Assembly (NCBI RefSeq): GCF_006539145.1
Contig: NZ_BJML01000001.1
Coordinates: 310,001-374,000, forward strand
Source of the DNA: Microbacterium testaceum
Lineage (GTDB): Bacteria; Actinomycetota; Actinomycetes; Actinomycetales; Microbacteriaceae
Direction: 5' to 3'
DNA length: 64,000 nucleotides
A program made the position numbers and the translations under genes. A model generated the notes under the pieces. That model was given only the letters and a program-made list of their open reading frames with translations. It was not told the DNA's origin and searched no databases. Of the stretch, positions 41,769-50,015 are shown piece after piece. Position 1 is the stretch's first letter, and each line of letters begins with the position of its first letter.

Positions 41769-43811
41769 GTGCATCTGACCCTCGGGTCGCCCACCCGCTC
41801 TGTGCCCGAGCACCGGGGGACGGAGGGGCGCTGGGCGTATCGTCGCGACGTCGACGGGCTGCGCGCCGTCGCCATCTTGCTGGTCGTGTCGTACCACGTC
41901 TGGTTCGGCCGGGTCTCGGGCGGCGTCGACGTCTTCCTCATGCTCTCGGCGTTCTTCCTCACCCGTGGGTTCGTCCGTCGCATGGCGGGCCCCGCCCCGG
42001 TGCGCCCGGTCCGTCACCTGCTCGGTGTGTTCCGTCGCTTGCTGCCGGCCGCTGCCGTGACCCTGGTCGGCATCCTGGCCGTGGTGTGGTCGGTCTATCC
42101 CGAGACGATGTACCGCTCGATCGCCGAGCAGGCGTGGGCGTCTCTCGGCTACGTGCAGAATTGGCTCCTGGCCGCCGACGCGGTGGACTACTACGCGCGC
42201 ACCGACGTGCCGAGTCCGCTGCAGCACTTCTGGTCGATGTCGGTGCAGGGTCAGGCCTTCGTGCTGTGGGTGATCCTCTTGTGGGTCTGCCAGATCGCGG
42301 TCCGCCGTCGCGGGTGGTCCCCCGATCGCGTGGTGGGCGTGGTCTTCGGCGCGGTCTTCGCGATCTCGTTCGTATATTCGGTCGTCCGCACGGCGTCGGC
42401 GCAACAGCTGGCGTACTTCGATACCGGGGCGCGGCTGTGGGAGTTCGCCGCCGGGTCTTTGCTGGTCGTGGCGCTGCCCCGTGTCCGGCTCGGCGCGGTC
42501 GCCCGCGTCGTCGTCGGGTGGGCGGGCCTGGTCGGACTCCTCGTGCTGGGTGCCGTACTCGACGTCCAGGGCGGGTTCCCGGGGTTCCTCGCGCTGTGGC
42601 CGGTGCTGTGCGCGGCGGCCATCGTGGTGGCGGGATCGGGTGAGACCGGGCGGTTCTCGCTGGCGAGGGTGCTCTCTGCGCGCCCGCTGCAGGCCGTGGG
42701 GCGGGATGCGTATGCGTTGTACCTCGTGCACTGGCCGATCCTCGTGACCTTCCTCGTCGTGAACGGCCGGACCGAGGTGGGGCTGGTGGGAGGGGCGGGG
42801 ATCATCGTGCTGTCGCTCTTGCTCGCGCGACTGTTGACCTGGGCCGTCGACCGTCCCGTGCGTGCCTGGCGGAGGACCGACACCTCCTCCCTGGTGCCGG
42901 TGACGGTTCTCGCGGTCGCCGCCGCCGTCGTGGCCGTTCCCGTCGGAGCCTGGCAGGCGTCGACGTGGCTGCAGGAGCGCGCGATCGAGGAGCGGGCGCT
43001 ACAGGCCAATCCCGGGGCCGCTGTGCTGCGCGATCCTTCGTTGTCGAAACCTCCGGCAGACGCCCCGCTGCTGCCGCTTCCGACCCTGATCGACGACGAG
43101 TGGGTCCACCTGGACCGCGAGTGCTCGGGGGAGTGGGCGAACGACGTCGAGATGCTGCGCGGGACCTGCTCCGAGACCACCGGCACCCCGCGGGCCCGCC
43201 ACACCATCGCCGTGATCGGCGACTCGCACGCGCAGCAGATCACGAGCGCCCTGCTCCCGGTCGCCGAGGCCAACGGGTGGGGAGTGGTCTTCCTCATCAA
43301 GGGGGGCTGCTCGATGGGTCTCGACGAGCCGGGTATGGACGAGCGCTGCGACGGGTGGCGCGAGGCGGCCATCGAGCTCGTCGAACGAGTGCGACCCGAT
43401 GCGGCGCTGACGGTCGTGACGCGCTCGGATGCCGGGGAGGACGACGAGCGTCTGCGCCCGGGAATCGAACGCTTCCTCGACCGGATGGACGGCGCGGGGG
43501 TGCCGGTGCTGGGCGTCCGCGACAACCCGCGTTTCGCCTTCAACATGTACGACTGCGTGGTCGGGTCCGACGATCCGCTCGACTGCGCGGTTCCGCGGTC
43601 GGCATCGCTCGCCGATCGGAACCCCGCCGACGACCTCGACCGCCCGGGTCTGCACCTCGTCGACCTCACGCCGTGGATCTGCCCCGACGACCTCTGCGTC
43701 GGCGAGATCGGGAACGTCGCGGTCTACCGCGACGACAACCACCTCAGCCGCCTCTATGCGCGTACGCTCAGTCCGTCCCTGGCCGAGCAGCTGCCGGCCA
43801 CGATCGGCTGA
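41769..43811 (+). CDS. Acyltransferase 3 family protein with C-terminal SGNH domain (OafA-like)
   Basis: This 680-aa membrane protein has an acyltransferase-3 domain with about ten or eleven helices. It begins with YRRDVDGLRAVAILLVVSYHVW, which holds the active-site histidine, and has FWSMSVQGQAFVLWVI. A SGNH hydrolase-like domain after residue ~440 shows IAVIGDSHAQQI (Ser), a GGCSMG block and the terminal DDNHLSRLYA (Asp/His). Such fusions add O-acetyl or other acyl groups to surface glycans outside the membrane. It follows glf by seven bases and may modify galactofuranose. The GTG start is the only one that opens this frame early enough. Confidence 0.88.
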   Translation: MHLTLGSPTRSVPEHRGTEGRWAYRRDVDGLRAVAILLVVSYHVWFGRVSGGVDVFLMLSAFFLTRGFVRRMAGPAPVRPVRHLLGVFRRLLPAAAVTLVGILAVVWSVYPETMYRSIAEQAWASLGYVQNWLLAADAVDYYARTDVPSPLQHFWSMSVQGQAFVLWVILLWVCQIAVRRRGWSPDRVVGVVFGAVFAISFVYSVVRTASAQQLAYFDTGARLWEFAAGSLLVVALPRVRLGAVARVVVGWAGLVGLLVLGAVLDVQGGFPGFLALWPVLCAAAIVVAGSGETGRFSLARVLSARPLQAVGRDAYALYLVHWPILVTFLVVNGRTEVGLVGGAGIIVLSLLLARLLTWAVDRPVRAWRRTDTSSLVPVTVLAVAAAVVAVPVGAWQASTWLQERAIEERALQANPGAAVLRDPSLSKPPADAPLLPLPTLIDDEWVHLDRECSGEWANDVEMLRGTCSETTGTPRARHTIAVIGDSHAQQITSALLPVAEANGWGVVFLIKGGCSMGLDEPGMDERCDGWREAAIELVERVRPDAALTVVTRSDAGEDDERLRPGIERFLDRMDGAGVPVLGVRDNPRFAFNMYDCVVGSDDPLDCAVPRSASLADRNPADDLDRPGLHLVDLTPWICPDDLCVGEIGNVAVYRDDNHLSRLYARTLSPSLAEQLPATIG

Positions 43812-43813
43812 GC

Positions 43814-43836
43814 CGCGGACGCACAGGCGTCCCGCG
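43814..43836. terminator. Hairpin between convergent acyltransferase and glycosyltransferase genes
   Basis: CGCGGACGC pairs with GCGTCC plus GCG across one bulge and an ACAG loop. A larger inverted repeat, GGCTGAG at 43806-43812 and CTCAGCC at 43855-43861, spans both stop codons. The symmetry suits a two-way terminator. Confidence 0.45.
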
Positions 43837-43855
43837 TCGCGTCAGCGCGGACGAC

Positions 43856-44827
43856 TCAGCCGACCGGCTGCGACTGCTCCAGCGGCGGCATCGGCTTCCA
43901 CGAGGAGTCGCGCAGGATGCGTCGGCCGTCGCGGAGCCCACGGAACAGGTGGCTCGTGCCGGTGATCTTGCGTTCGACCACGACGAGGCGGATGAGTTCC
44001 TTCACGAAGGTGAGCGTCGTCCCGAGCGTGAAGGGCAGGGTGCGGTAGACGCCGAGCGCGCGGTAGTACTTCTGCAGGTAGGCGCGGTTGCGCATGATGT
44101 AGTACCGGTACGCGTCGCTCGAGGCGTTCATGTGCCGGATGCCCATGTCCCACTGCTTGATCTCGCGCGTACGGCGCAGCACGAACTCGTTGACGATCAC
44201 CGAGGGCGTCTGGCGAGAAGCGAGCCAACCGTACAACTGGTCGTCCCAGTAGATGAAGAAGCGGGGATCGGGCAGGCCGATCTTCGCCACGATGTCGCGG
44301 TGGATGAACATGCCCTCGAAGCAGCCCGAGTTCATCGGCTTGAAGCCGGACTCGTCGAAGGCGGCGGGGGCGAAGGGGATCGGGATCGCCATCGACTCGG
44401 CCACGCGGTACTGCCAGTAGAACTCGCTGCCGTCGTAGTCGTAGCGCCGCCCCTGGATGCTGCGGAAGCGCGGCGTCCAGTGCCCCATGCGAGCGAGCCC
44501 GTCCGTCACGACTTCGACGTCGTCGTCCATCAGCCAGATCCATTCGGATCCGAGCTCGTAGGCCGTGCGCACCCCCTCGCTGAACCCGCCCGAGCCGCCG
44601 GTGTTCGTCTCGAGACGGCGATAGACCAGCTCGGTGGGCAGGCGATCGCGGAACGATTCGACCACCGCGGTGGTGTCGTCGGTCGAGGCGTTGTCGATCA
44701 CGACGAGGTGACCGGGTGCCGGGTCCATGCGTTCGATGCTCTCGAGGAGCCGCGTCAGCAGGTGCGTGCGGTTGTAGGTGACGACGACGATGGTCGCGGT
44801 CTTCGGGTCGAACGGGGCCGTGGTCAC
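43856..44827 (-). CDS. Family 2 glycosyltransferase, GlfT1-like galactofuranosyltransferase
   Basis: This 323-aa enzyme starts with IVVVTYNRTHLLTRLLES and has VVIDNASTDDTTAV, ETNTGGSGGFSEGV and WIWLMDDDVEVV, the NTGGSGGF and DDD motifs shared with the mycobacterial GlfT1/GlfT2 enzymes. It also has FIYWDDQLYGWL with the likely catalytic acid. In the mycobacterial pathway GlfT1 adds the first galactofuranoses onto the rhamnosyl linker. Its start overlaps the glfT2 stop (GTGA). A terminal positive and hydrophobic stretch (LGTTLTFVKELIRLVVVE) may bind the membrane. The role is inferred from motifs and neighbour. Confidence 0.75.
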   Translation of the reverse strand: MTTAPFDPKTATIVVVTYNRTHLLTRLLESIERMDPAPGHLVVIDNASTDDTTAVVESFRDRLPTELVYRRLETNTGGSGGFSEGVRTAYELGSEWIWLMDDDVEVVTDGLARMGHWTPRFRSIQGRRYDYDGSEFYWQYRVAESMAIPIPFAPAAFDESGFKPMNSGCFEGMFIHRDIVAKIGLPDPRFFIYWDDQLYGWLASRQTPSVIVNEFVLRRTREIKQWDMGIRHMNASSDAYRYYIMRNRAYLQKYYRALGVYRTLPFTLGTTLTFVKELIRLVVVERKITGTSHLFRGLRDGRRILRDSSWKPMPPLEQSQPVG

Positions 44828-46737
44828 GGACGCTCCTCGAAGGTCGCGCGCCAGTTGGCCTCGGAGACGAGCTCGGGCAGGGCGCTGCGGTACTGACGGG
44901 ACAGGCGGGGCCATTCGCGCTGGAGCCGTCGGTGCAGCTTCCAGCTATCAACGAGCATGCGACGGAACATCGCGCGATCGCGCGTGTAGATGTTCTTGCC
45001 GGAGCCGTCGGCGGCGCTCACGAGGGCGCTGTCGTAGAGCGGGACGCGCCACCAGTGCGCGTCGCCCTTGCCGAATTCGACCTCGGGCTGGCTGATGTTC
45101 TCGGGCCTGGGCGTGTGGAACCAGTGCGACACGAGGGTGCGCGCGGTGAAGGTGCGCAGGGCCAGACCCGTGGGACTGTCGAACTCGTGCTTCTTCAGGC
45201 GCTTGAACACCTGGCGCCCGTGACGCGAGCGCAGCGGCACGCCCGAATCTTTGTGCACGACGGTCTCGGCGTGTTTCTTCGCGACCGTGCGAGCGTCGGG
45301 CATGGCCGTGGCGAGATTCGCGCGCATGTGGTCCGGCCCGGAGAGCACGTCGCGCAAGGCGCGGTGGCGCAGCTCGACCGGGTAGTACTGCATCATCATG
45401 AGGTGCTTGAGGTCGACGCGTCGGCTGTGCCGGATGAGCGTCCCGCCCTGCGGCGAACGCGAGTGCAGAAGCGCGGCGACGATGCGATTGCGGGCGTGGA
45501 AGTACGCCTGCCAGTCGATCGAGTCGTCCTTGCCCAGCCACGAGACGTGCCAGAGCGCGACACCGGGCATGGAGACCGTGGGGTAGCCGGCATCCCGAGC
45601 CCGAACGCAGAACTCGGCGTCGTCCCACTTGATGAAGGCGGGGAGGGAGAGGCCGATCTCGCGCAGGATGCTGGTGGGGATGAGGCACATCCACCAGCCG
45701 TTGTAGTCGGCGTCGAGGCGCATGTGCAGCAGCGGACTCTGGCGCAGATTGGCGACGCTGAAGTCGTGGGGGAGGCGCTCCTGGAACAGAGCCCGCCACA
45801 TGAAGGGGGCATCGTCGACGACCTCGGCCCAGGCGTGGAGCTTCGGGCGGTCGAGGAGGTCGAACATATGGGCGCCGACGATCGTCGGCACCGAGGCGTA
45901 CCGGCCGAACACCACCGAGCGGCGGATCGACTCCGGCTCGATCCGCACGTCGTCGTCGAGCAGCTGCACGAAGTCGCTGCCCTCCCGGGCGAGGGTCTCG
46001 ACCATGGCGCGGGCGAAGCCGCCCGAACCGCCCAGATTGGGCTGGCGCAGCACCTGGAGGGTGTCGCCGAGACGCTCGGCGACCGCCGGGTAGGCCTCTT
46101 GCGCCTCGACCAGATCGGTGCCCTGGTCGATGATGAACACCCGGTCGACGACGTCGAGCACGTCAGGGGCGTCGGCGAGGGCCTCGAGCGTCGAGACGCA
46201 GTAGTCGGGCTTGTTGTAGGTCGTGACGCCGATGCTGGCCTTGCCGCCGCGGACGGGCTCCTGCTCCGTTGTCCACTCGGCGCCCTCGAACATCGCGTCC
46301 GCCTGGTCGGCGGCCACGTCGAACCAGATCCACCCGCCGTCGCTGTACTGATCGAGCACGAGGTCGAACGAGGTCGCGACGGCGTCGCCGCGCACCTCGC
46401 GCGTCTCGATGCGCTGCTTCGTGCCGCCGCCGTTCGAGCGGTACACGAGCACCGTGGCATCCCCCGAGGTGTGCACGGTCAGGCGCACGTGGCGCACGGC
46501 CGTCCAGTGCTGCCAGTACGAGGCGGGGAAGGCGTTGAAGTAGGTGCCGAAAGAGACGCGTCGGCCGGCGACGATGCGGGCGCGGTGGCGATCGAGGATG
46601 TTGCCGAGCTGGGCGACGTTGGTGACCCGCACCGGCTCCTCGTCGATGGTCGACCACGTCTCGGGGTCGACGTACAACGGAAGGAGGTCGGGGTCGCGGT
46701 CGAGCGGCAGCACGGCGTTCTGCAGGGTGTACGTCAC
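44824..46737 (-). CDS. glfT2: Galactofuranosyltransferase GlfT2 homologue
   Basis: This 637-aa protein has the same length as Mycobacterium tuberculosis GlfT2 (from memory). It has an N-terminal beta-sandwich (residues ~1-155), a GT-A domain with VTTYNKPDYC, NLGGSGGF near 234-241, the metal-binding DDD at 261-263 and WDDAEF at 371-376. The second Asp there is the likely base, and His397 matches the metal-binding His. Long C-terminal helices follow. GlfT2 polymerises alternating beta-1,5 and beta-1,6 galactofuranose from UDP-galactofuranose. A TAGACT about 50 bases upstream may be the -10. Arabinan genes are not seen here. Confidence 0.88.
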   Translation of the reverse strand: MTYTLQNAVLPLDRDPDLLPLYVDPETWSTIDEEPVRVTNVAQLGNILDRHRARIVAGRRVSFGTYFNAFPASYWQHWTAVRHVRLTVHTSGDATVLVYRSNGGGTKQRIETREVRGDAVATSFDLVLDQYSDGGWIWFDVAADQADAMFEGAEWTTEQEPVRGGKASIGVTTYNKPDYCVSTLEALADAPDVLDVVDRVFIIDQGTDLVEAQEAYPAVAERLGDTLQVLRQPNLGGSGGFARAMVETLAREGSDFVQLLDDDVRIEPESIRRSVVFGRYASVPTIVGAHMFDLLDRPKLHAWAEVVDDAPFMWRALFQERLPHDFSVANLRQSPLLHMRLDADYNGWWMCLIPTSILREIGLSLPAFIKWDDAEFCVRARDAGYPTVSMPGVALWHVSWLGKDDSIDWQAYFHARNRIVAALLHSRSPQGGTLIRHSRRVDLKHLMMMQYYPVELRHRALRDVLSGPDHMRANLATAMPDARTVAKKHAETVVHKDSGVPLRSRHGRQVFKRLKKHEFDSPTGLALRTFTARTLVSHWFHTPRPENISQPEVEFGKGDAHWWRVPLYDSALVSAADGSGKNIYTRDRAMFRRMLVDSWKLHRRLQREWPRLSRQYRSALPELVSEANWRATFEERP

Positions 46738-46840
46738 GAAGAGATCTTTCGGTCGAGGAGCCGCGGCCGCGGACGGCCAGCGGGCAGTCTACCGGGCGCA
46801 CGTGCCGCGACCCTGAGCGTTCGACGCCCCGGTGCGCGGC

Positions 46841-48235
46841 TCAGAGCGCGGGGCGCTGCAGCTCGCCGCGCTCGATCGAGATGCTCTGTTCGCTCGGGCC
46901 GACGCCCACCAGCGGGGTCTGCTTGATCTTCGCGCCGAAAAGGATCACGAACATCCATCCCCACAGCAGCAGGGGGCCCGAGTCTGTCAGACCCTGCACC
47001 ACGAGCAGCGCGCCGACGAGGGTCGGCAGCAGGGTGAGCGGGGAGTGCGGTCGATCGTCGCGCAGATCCCAGCGCGGGCGGTCGATCGCGAAGAACCACG
47101 AGCGCCACAGGTATGCGAGGTACACGAGCGCCAGCAGCGCCACCCCCACACCGCCGAGCTGAAGGTAGGCGTCGAGCCACATGCCGTGCGCTTGCGTCAC
47201 CGGCTGCCCGTGGTCGGCGATCCAGCCGCCGATGAGCGGTTCCGAGGTGATCCACGGCGTCGAGAACCCCCACCCGATGATCGGATGCTGATCCGCCCGG
47301 GCCAGCACGTCGGCCCAGATCCCCTCGCGGCCGATGAGGTCGGCACCGCGGCCCAGCACGCCGAAGATCGTGTCGCGCCCGAACCACAGCGTCGCGCCGC
47401 CGCCGAGGCCGATCGCCGCGTAAAGGAGGTACCAGCGCGTGCGCTCGCCGGGGCGGCGCGCGGTGCGCATGACCAGCACCGTGCCGAGCACGAGCGCGAC
47501 GAAGGCCGCGGCGATGACCCCCGTGATCGACTCCGCGCGTACAAAGAGGAAGCCGGCGACGACGATCCACACCACCAGCAGTGCGCGGCGCGGCGCACCG
47601 ACGGCCAGTCGCACGCCGAAGACGATGACCGCGACGAGCATCACCGCGGCCAACAGGTCGGCGTCGCCGAAGATGCCCTGGATCCGGCCGCCCGTGAGCA
47701 GGGCGCCGCGAGACCAGGGAACCTGCCCCGGTTCGGTCGCGACGACGAATCCCGGCAGCAGCGGTCCTCGCACGATGACGGACACCGCGAGCTCGAAGAC
47801 CAGCGACAATCCGACGACCCATTTGGCCGCCGACGCGATAGCGCGCACGACGTCTCTCCAAGTGAGCACCGCCCCGACGAACAGCGCCTGGAACGTCGTG
47901 ATCCACAGGAGAAGCAGAGTCAGGACGGATGCCGCGGGCCAGGCGCTCCACAGCACCGACGCCGTCGCCCAGACGAGGTATCCCGCGGCGATCCACGGCA
48001 GGCGCCGGACGGGGACGGGCGGGCGCACGACGAGCCATACGACGGCGGACACGACGGTGGAGGCCGCGACGACGACCGCGGTGACGGTCGGACCGACCGC
48101 ATTCAGCAGACCCACCCCGCCGAGGCCCAGGATGAGGAGCAGCACGCACCAGGCCCGCAGCAGCAGATGCCCGGTGGTCTCGCGCGCGGGCGCCGTCGGC
48201 AGCGCCGACACGGGGTGATTCGTGTGCATCGCCAT
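46841..48235 (-). CDS. O-antigen ligase/polymerase-like membrane protein
   Basis: This 464-aa protein has about ten to twelve membrane segments. A large outer loop holds REGIWADVLARADQHPIIGWG and QPVTQAHGMWLDAYLQLGGVGV, the conserved arginine and histidine pattern of the Wzy_C/WaaL family. It would join or polymerise lipid-linked glycan units outside the membrane. It lies divergent from manA and downstream-adjacent to glfT2 on the same strand, 104 bases apart. The ATG was chosen as first of two (MAMH); TACCCT lies nine bases ahead. Confidence 0.82.
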   Translation of the reverse strand: MAMHTNHPVSALPTAPARETTGHLLLRAWCVLLLILGLGGVGLLNAVGPTVTAVVVAASTVVSAVVWLVVRPPVPVRRLPWIAAGYLVWATASVLWSAWPAASVLTLLLLWITTFQALFVGAVLTWRDVVRAIASAAKWVVGLSLVFELAVSVIVRGPLLPGFVVATEPGQVPWSRGALLTGGRIQGIFGDADLLAAVMLVAVIVFGVRLAVGAPRRALLVVWIVVAGFLFVRAESITGVIAAAFVALVLGTVLVMRTARRPGERTRWYLLYAAIGLGGGATLWFGRDTIFGVLGRGADLIGREGIWADVLARADQHPIIGWGFSTPWITSEPLIGGWIADHGQPVTQAHGMWLDAYLQLGGVGVALLALVYLAYLWRSWFFAIDRPRWDLRDDRPHSPLTLLPTLVGALLVVQGLTDSGPLLLWGWMFVILFGAKIKQTPLVGVGPSEQSISIERGELQRPAL

Positions 48236-48244
48236 GGTGTGTTC

Positions 48245-48250
48245 AGGGTA
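48245..48250 (-). promoter_or_regulatory. -10 hexamer TACCCT before the ligase-like gene
   Basis: On the minus strand TACCCT is nine bases before the ATG at 48235, which gives a leader of only two or three bases. Confidence 0.4.
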
Positions 48251-48284
48251 GCGGTCGGCATCCGTCGTCGTCGGGTGCGCGCAT

Positions 48285-48290
48285 TAGGCT
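48285..48290 (+). promoter_or_regulatory. -10 hexamer TAGGCT before manA
   Basis: TAGGCT, six bases, then GTG at 48297. It is the same hexamer as before the genes at 50016 and 54853. Confidence 0.5.
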
Positions 48291-48296
48291 GACGCC

Positions 48297-49451
48297 GTGC
48301 TGATCGCCATCTCGAACACCCCCCGCGACTACGCCTGGGGCAGCCCCACCCTCATCGCCGATCTCGAGGGCCGCGAGCCCACGGGAGCCCCCGAGGCCGA
48401 GGTGTGGTTCGGCGACCACCCGGGTTCGCCGGCCGAGGTGCACGACGGATCCGACCGCACGCTCGACGAGTGGTTGCCCGCCGCCGCGGCAGAGCAGGGC
48501 GTTCCCGAGAAGCTGCCCTATCTTCTGAAGCTGCTCGCGGCCGGAGCGCCGCTGTCTATCCAGGTGCACCCCTCGAAGGAGCAGGCGGTCGAGGGCTTCG
48601 CGCGCGAAGAGAAGGCGGGCGTCCCGCGCGACGCGGGCGAGCGCAATTACAAGGACGACAATCACAAGCCCGAGGTGATCGTCGCCCTCAGCGACACGTT
48701 CACCGCGCTCGCGGGACTGCGCGACCTGGAACGCACGCGCACCCTCGTCGACGCCCTCGGCGACGCCCCCGCCGTGCAGGCGCTGCGTGACCGCCTCTCG
48801 GGCGACGACGCTCTGCGCTCGGCGATCGGTTGGCTGCTCGGCGGGGCGGAGCGCGCCGAGATCGAAGAGATCGTGGATGCCGCGGCCTCGGCCGAGGCGC
48901 CGCAGTTCGCCGCCGAGCTGGCCCTGACGCGGTCGCTGCACTCCGCCTATCCGGCCGATCCGGGAATCGTGGTCGCGCTGCTGATGAACCTCGTCGAGTT
49001 GCGGCGCGGGGAGGCGATCTTCGTGCCCGCGGGCGTGCTGCACGCCTATGTCGCCGGCCTCGGGGTCGAGATCATGGCCGCGAGCGACAACGTCCTGCGC
49101 GGCGGCCTGACGCCCAAGCACATCGACGTCGAGGAACTGCTGGGTCTCGTCGATTTCCGTCCGGCTGAGCCGCCGTTCCTGCGCCCGGTCGCCGCGGGAG
49201 AGAACGCCGAGATCTTCGCGCCGGGGATCATCGACTTCGCCCTCGGCCACCTCGAGGCGGGCGCGCCGGGGCGAGTGGACCTGCGCGGCGTCGCGATCGC
49301 GCTCGGGGTGGCGGGCGAGACCGTGCTCACCGGGTCGTCGGGCGCGCGCATCGCCGTGCGACCGGGCCAGGCGGCCCTCGTCACCCCCGACGAGTCGCCG
49401 CTGGCGAGCGACGGTGGGGGCGAGGTCTTCGTCGCCATGCCCGGCGCCTGA
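48297..49451 (+). CDS. manA: Mannose-6-phosphate isomerase, class I
   Basis: This 384-aa zinc enzyme interconverts mannose-6-phosphate and fructose-6-phosphate, linking glycolysis to mannose donors for glycans. It opens with NTPRDYAWGSPTLIA, has LSIQVHPSKEQAVEGF with zinc-ligand Gln/His and NHKPEVIVAL, and the FVPAGVLHAYVAGLGVEIM motif with the last histidine. The active-site ASDNVLRGGLTPKHID stretch is complete. The downstream enzymes (phosphomannomutase, GDP-mannose pyrophosphorylase) are not in the window. It is a single gene divergent from the ligase-like gene. Confidence 0.95.
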   Translation: MLIAISNTPRDYAWGSPTLIADLEGREPTGAPEAEVWFGDHPGSPAEVHDGSDRTLDEWLPAAAAEQGVPEKLPYLLKLLAAGAPLSIQVHPSKEQAVEGFAREEKAGVPRDAGERNYKDDNHKPEVIVALSDTFTALAGLRDLERTRTLVDALGDAPAVQALRDRLSGDDALRSAIGWLLGGAERAEIEEIVDAAASAEAPQFAAELALTRSLHSAYPADPGIVVALLMNLVELRRGEAIFVPAGVLHAYVAGLGVEIMAASDNVLRGGLTPKHIDVEELLGLVDFRPAEPPFLRPVAAGENAEIFAPGIIDFALGHLEAGAPGRVDLRGVAIALGVAGETVLTGSSGARIAVRPGQAALVTPDESPLASDGGGEVFVAMPGA

Positions 49452-49517
49452 GGTCCGCGACACGCCGGGGCGGCGGGTAAAGGTTCACCTCGCCCTTGAG
49501 GGTTTACGATCCGCGAC

Positions 49518-49546
49518 TTGACTCAGCGGAATGACACGGGTGTAAT
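49518..49546 (+). promoter_or_regulatory. Sigma-70-like promoter of whiB2: TTGACT, 17 bp, TGTAAT
   Basis: TTGACT at 49518-49523 and TGTAAT at 49541-49546 are separated by exactly 17 bases. Transcription would start near 49553, giving a leader of ~45 bases that ends with the strong ribosome binding site GGAGGA at 49588-49593. It is the most classical promoter in the window. Confidence 0.6.
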
Positions 49547-49597
49547 TATGACGGCGCGGAACCGCGTCATGGGGGCTCGAGCGAGGCGGAGGACGAT

Positions 49598-49921
49598 ATG
49601 GCGACATCGCAGTACCGGTCCGGTGTCCCGGAGAATTGGTTCGTCGATCCGGTGGATCTCGGTGTTCCCGGAGTCCGTCGCGACATCGACTCCACCGAAG
49701 AGAACACCCTCGCCTGGCAGACCGACGCTCTGTGCTCGCAGACCGATCCCGAGGCCTTTTTCCCCGAGAAGGGCGGATCGACGCGGGATGCCAAGCGCAT
49801 CTGCACCTCGTGCGATGTGAAGTCCGAGTGCCTCGAGTACGCGCTCCAGAACGACGAGCGCTTCGGCATCTGGGGCGGCCTGAGCGAGCGCGAGCGTCGC
49901 AAGCTCAAGCGTCGCGCCTGA
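49598..49921 (+). CDS. whiB2: WhiB-family iron-sulfur regulator, WhiB2/WhmD type
   Basis: This 107-aa protein carries the four cluster-binding cysteines at positions 46, 69, 72 and 78 (C, CxxC, C), the GIWGG turn at 90-94 and the basic tail ERRKLKRRA that contacts DNA. The core LCSQTDPEAFFPEKGGSTR matches the WhiB2/WhmD subgroup, which controls septation and cell division in mycobacteria and streptomycetes. It is transcribed alone from a classical promoter. The neighbour set (a large GT, DUF5719, zincin-like, DUF3499) is a conserved actinobacterial arrangement. Confidence 0.93.
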   Translation: MATSQYRSGVPENWFVDPVDLGVPGVRRDIDSTEENTLAWQTDALCSQTDPEAFFPEKGGSTRDAKRICTSCDVKSECLEYALQNDERFGIWGGLSERERRKLKRRA

Positions 49922-49999
49922 CCTCGTCATCCGCGGTCCGTCCGTCTGAGCGATCCGTTCGCCGACGGCGCGGCGTCCGTGATCGCGAGAGAGCGCACT

Positions 50000-50005
50000 T
50001 AGGCT
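50000..50005 (+). promoter_or_regulatory. -10 hexamer TAGGCT before the GT2-membrane fusion gene
   Basis: TAGGCT lies ten bases before the ATG at 50016, allowing a leader of only three or four bases. No ribosome binding site is seen. Confidence 0.4.
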
Positions 50006-50015
50006 GATCCGCGTC

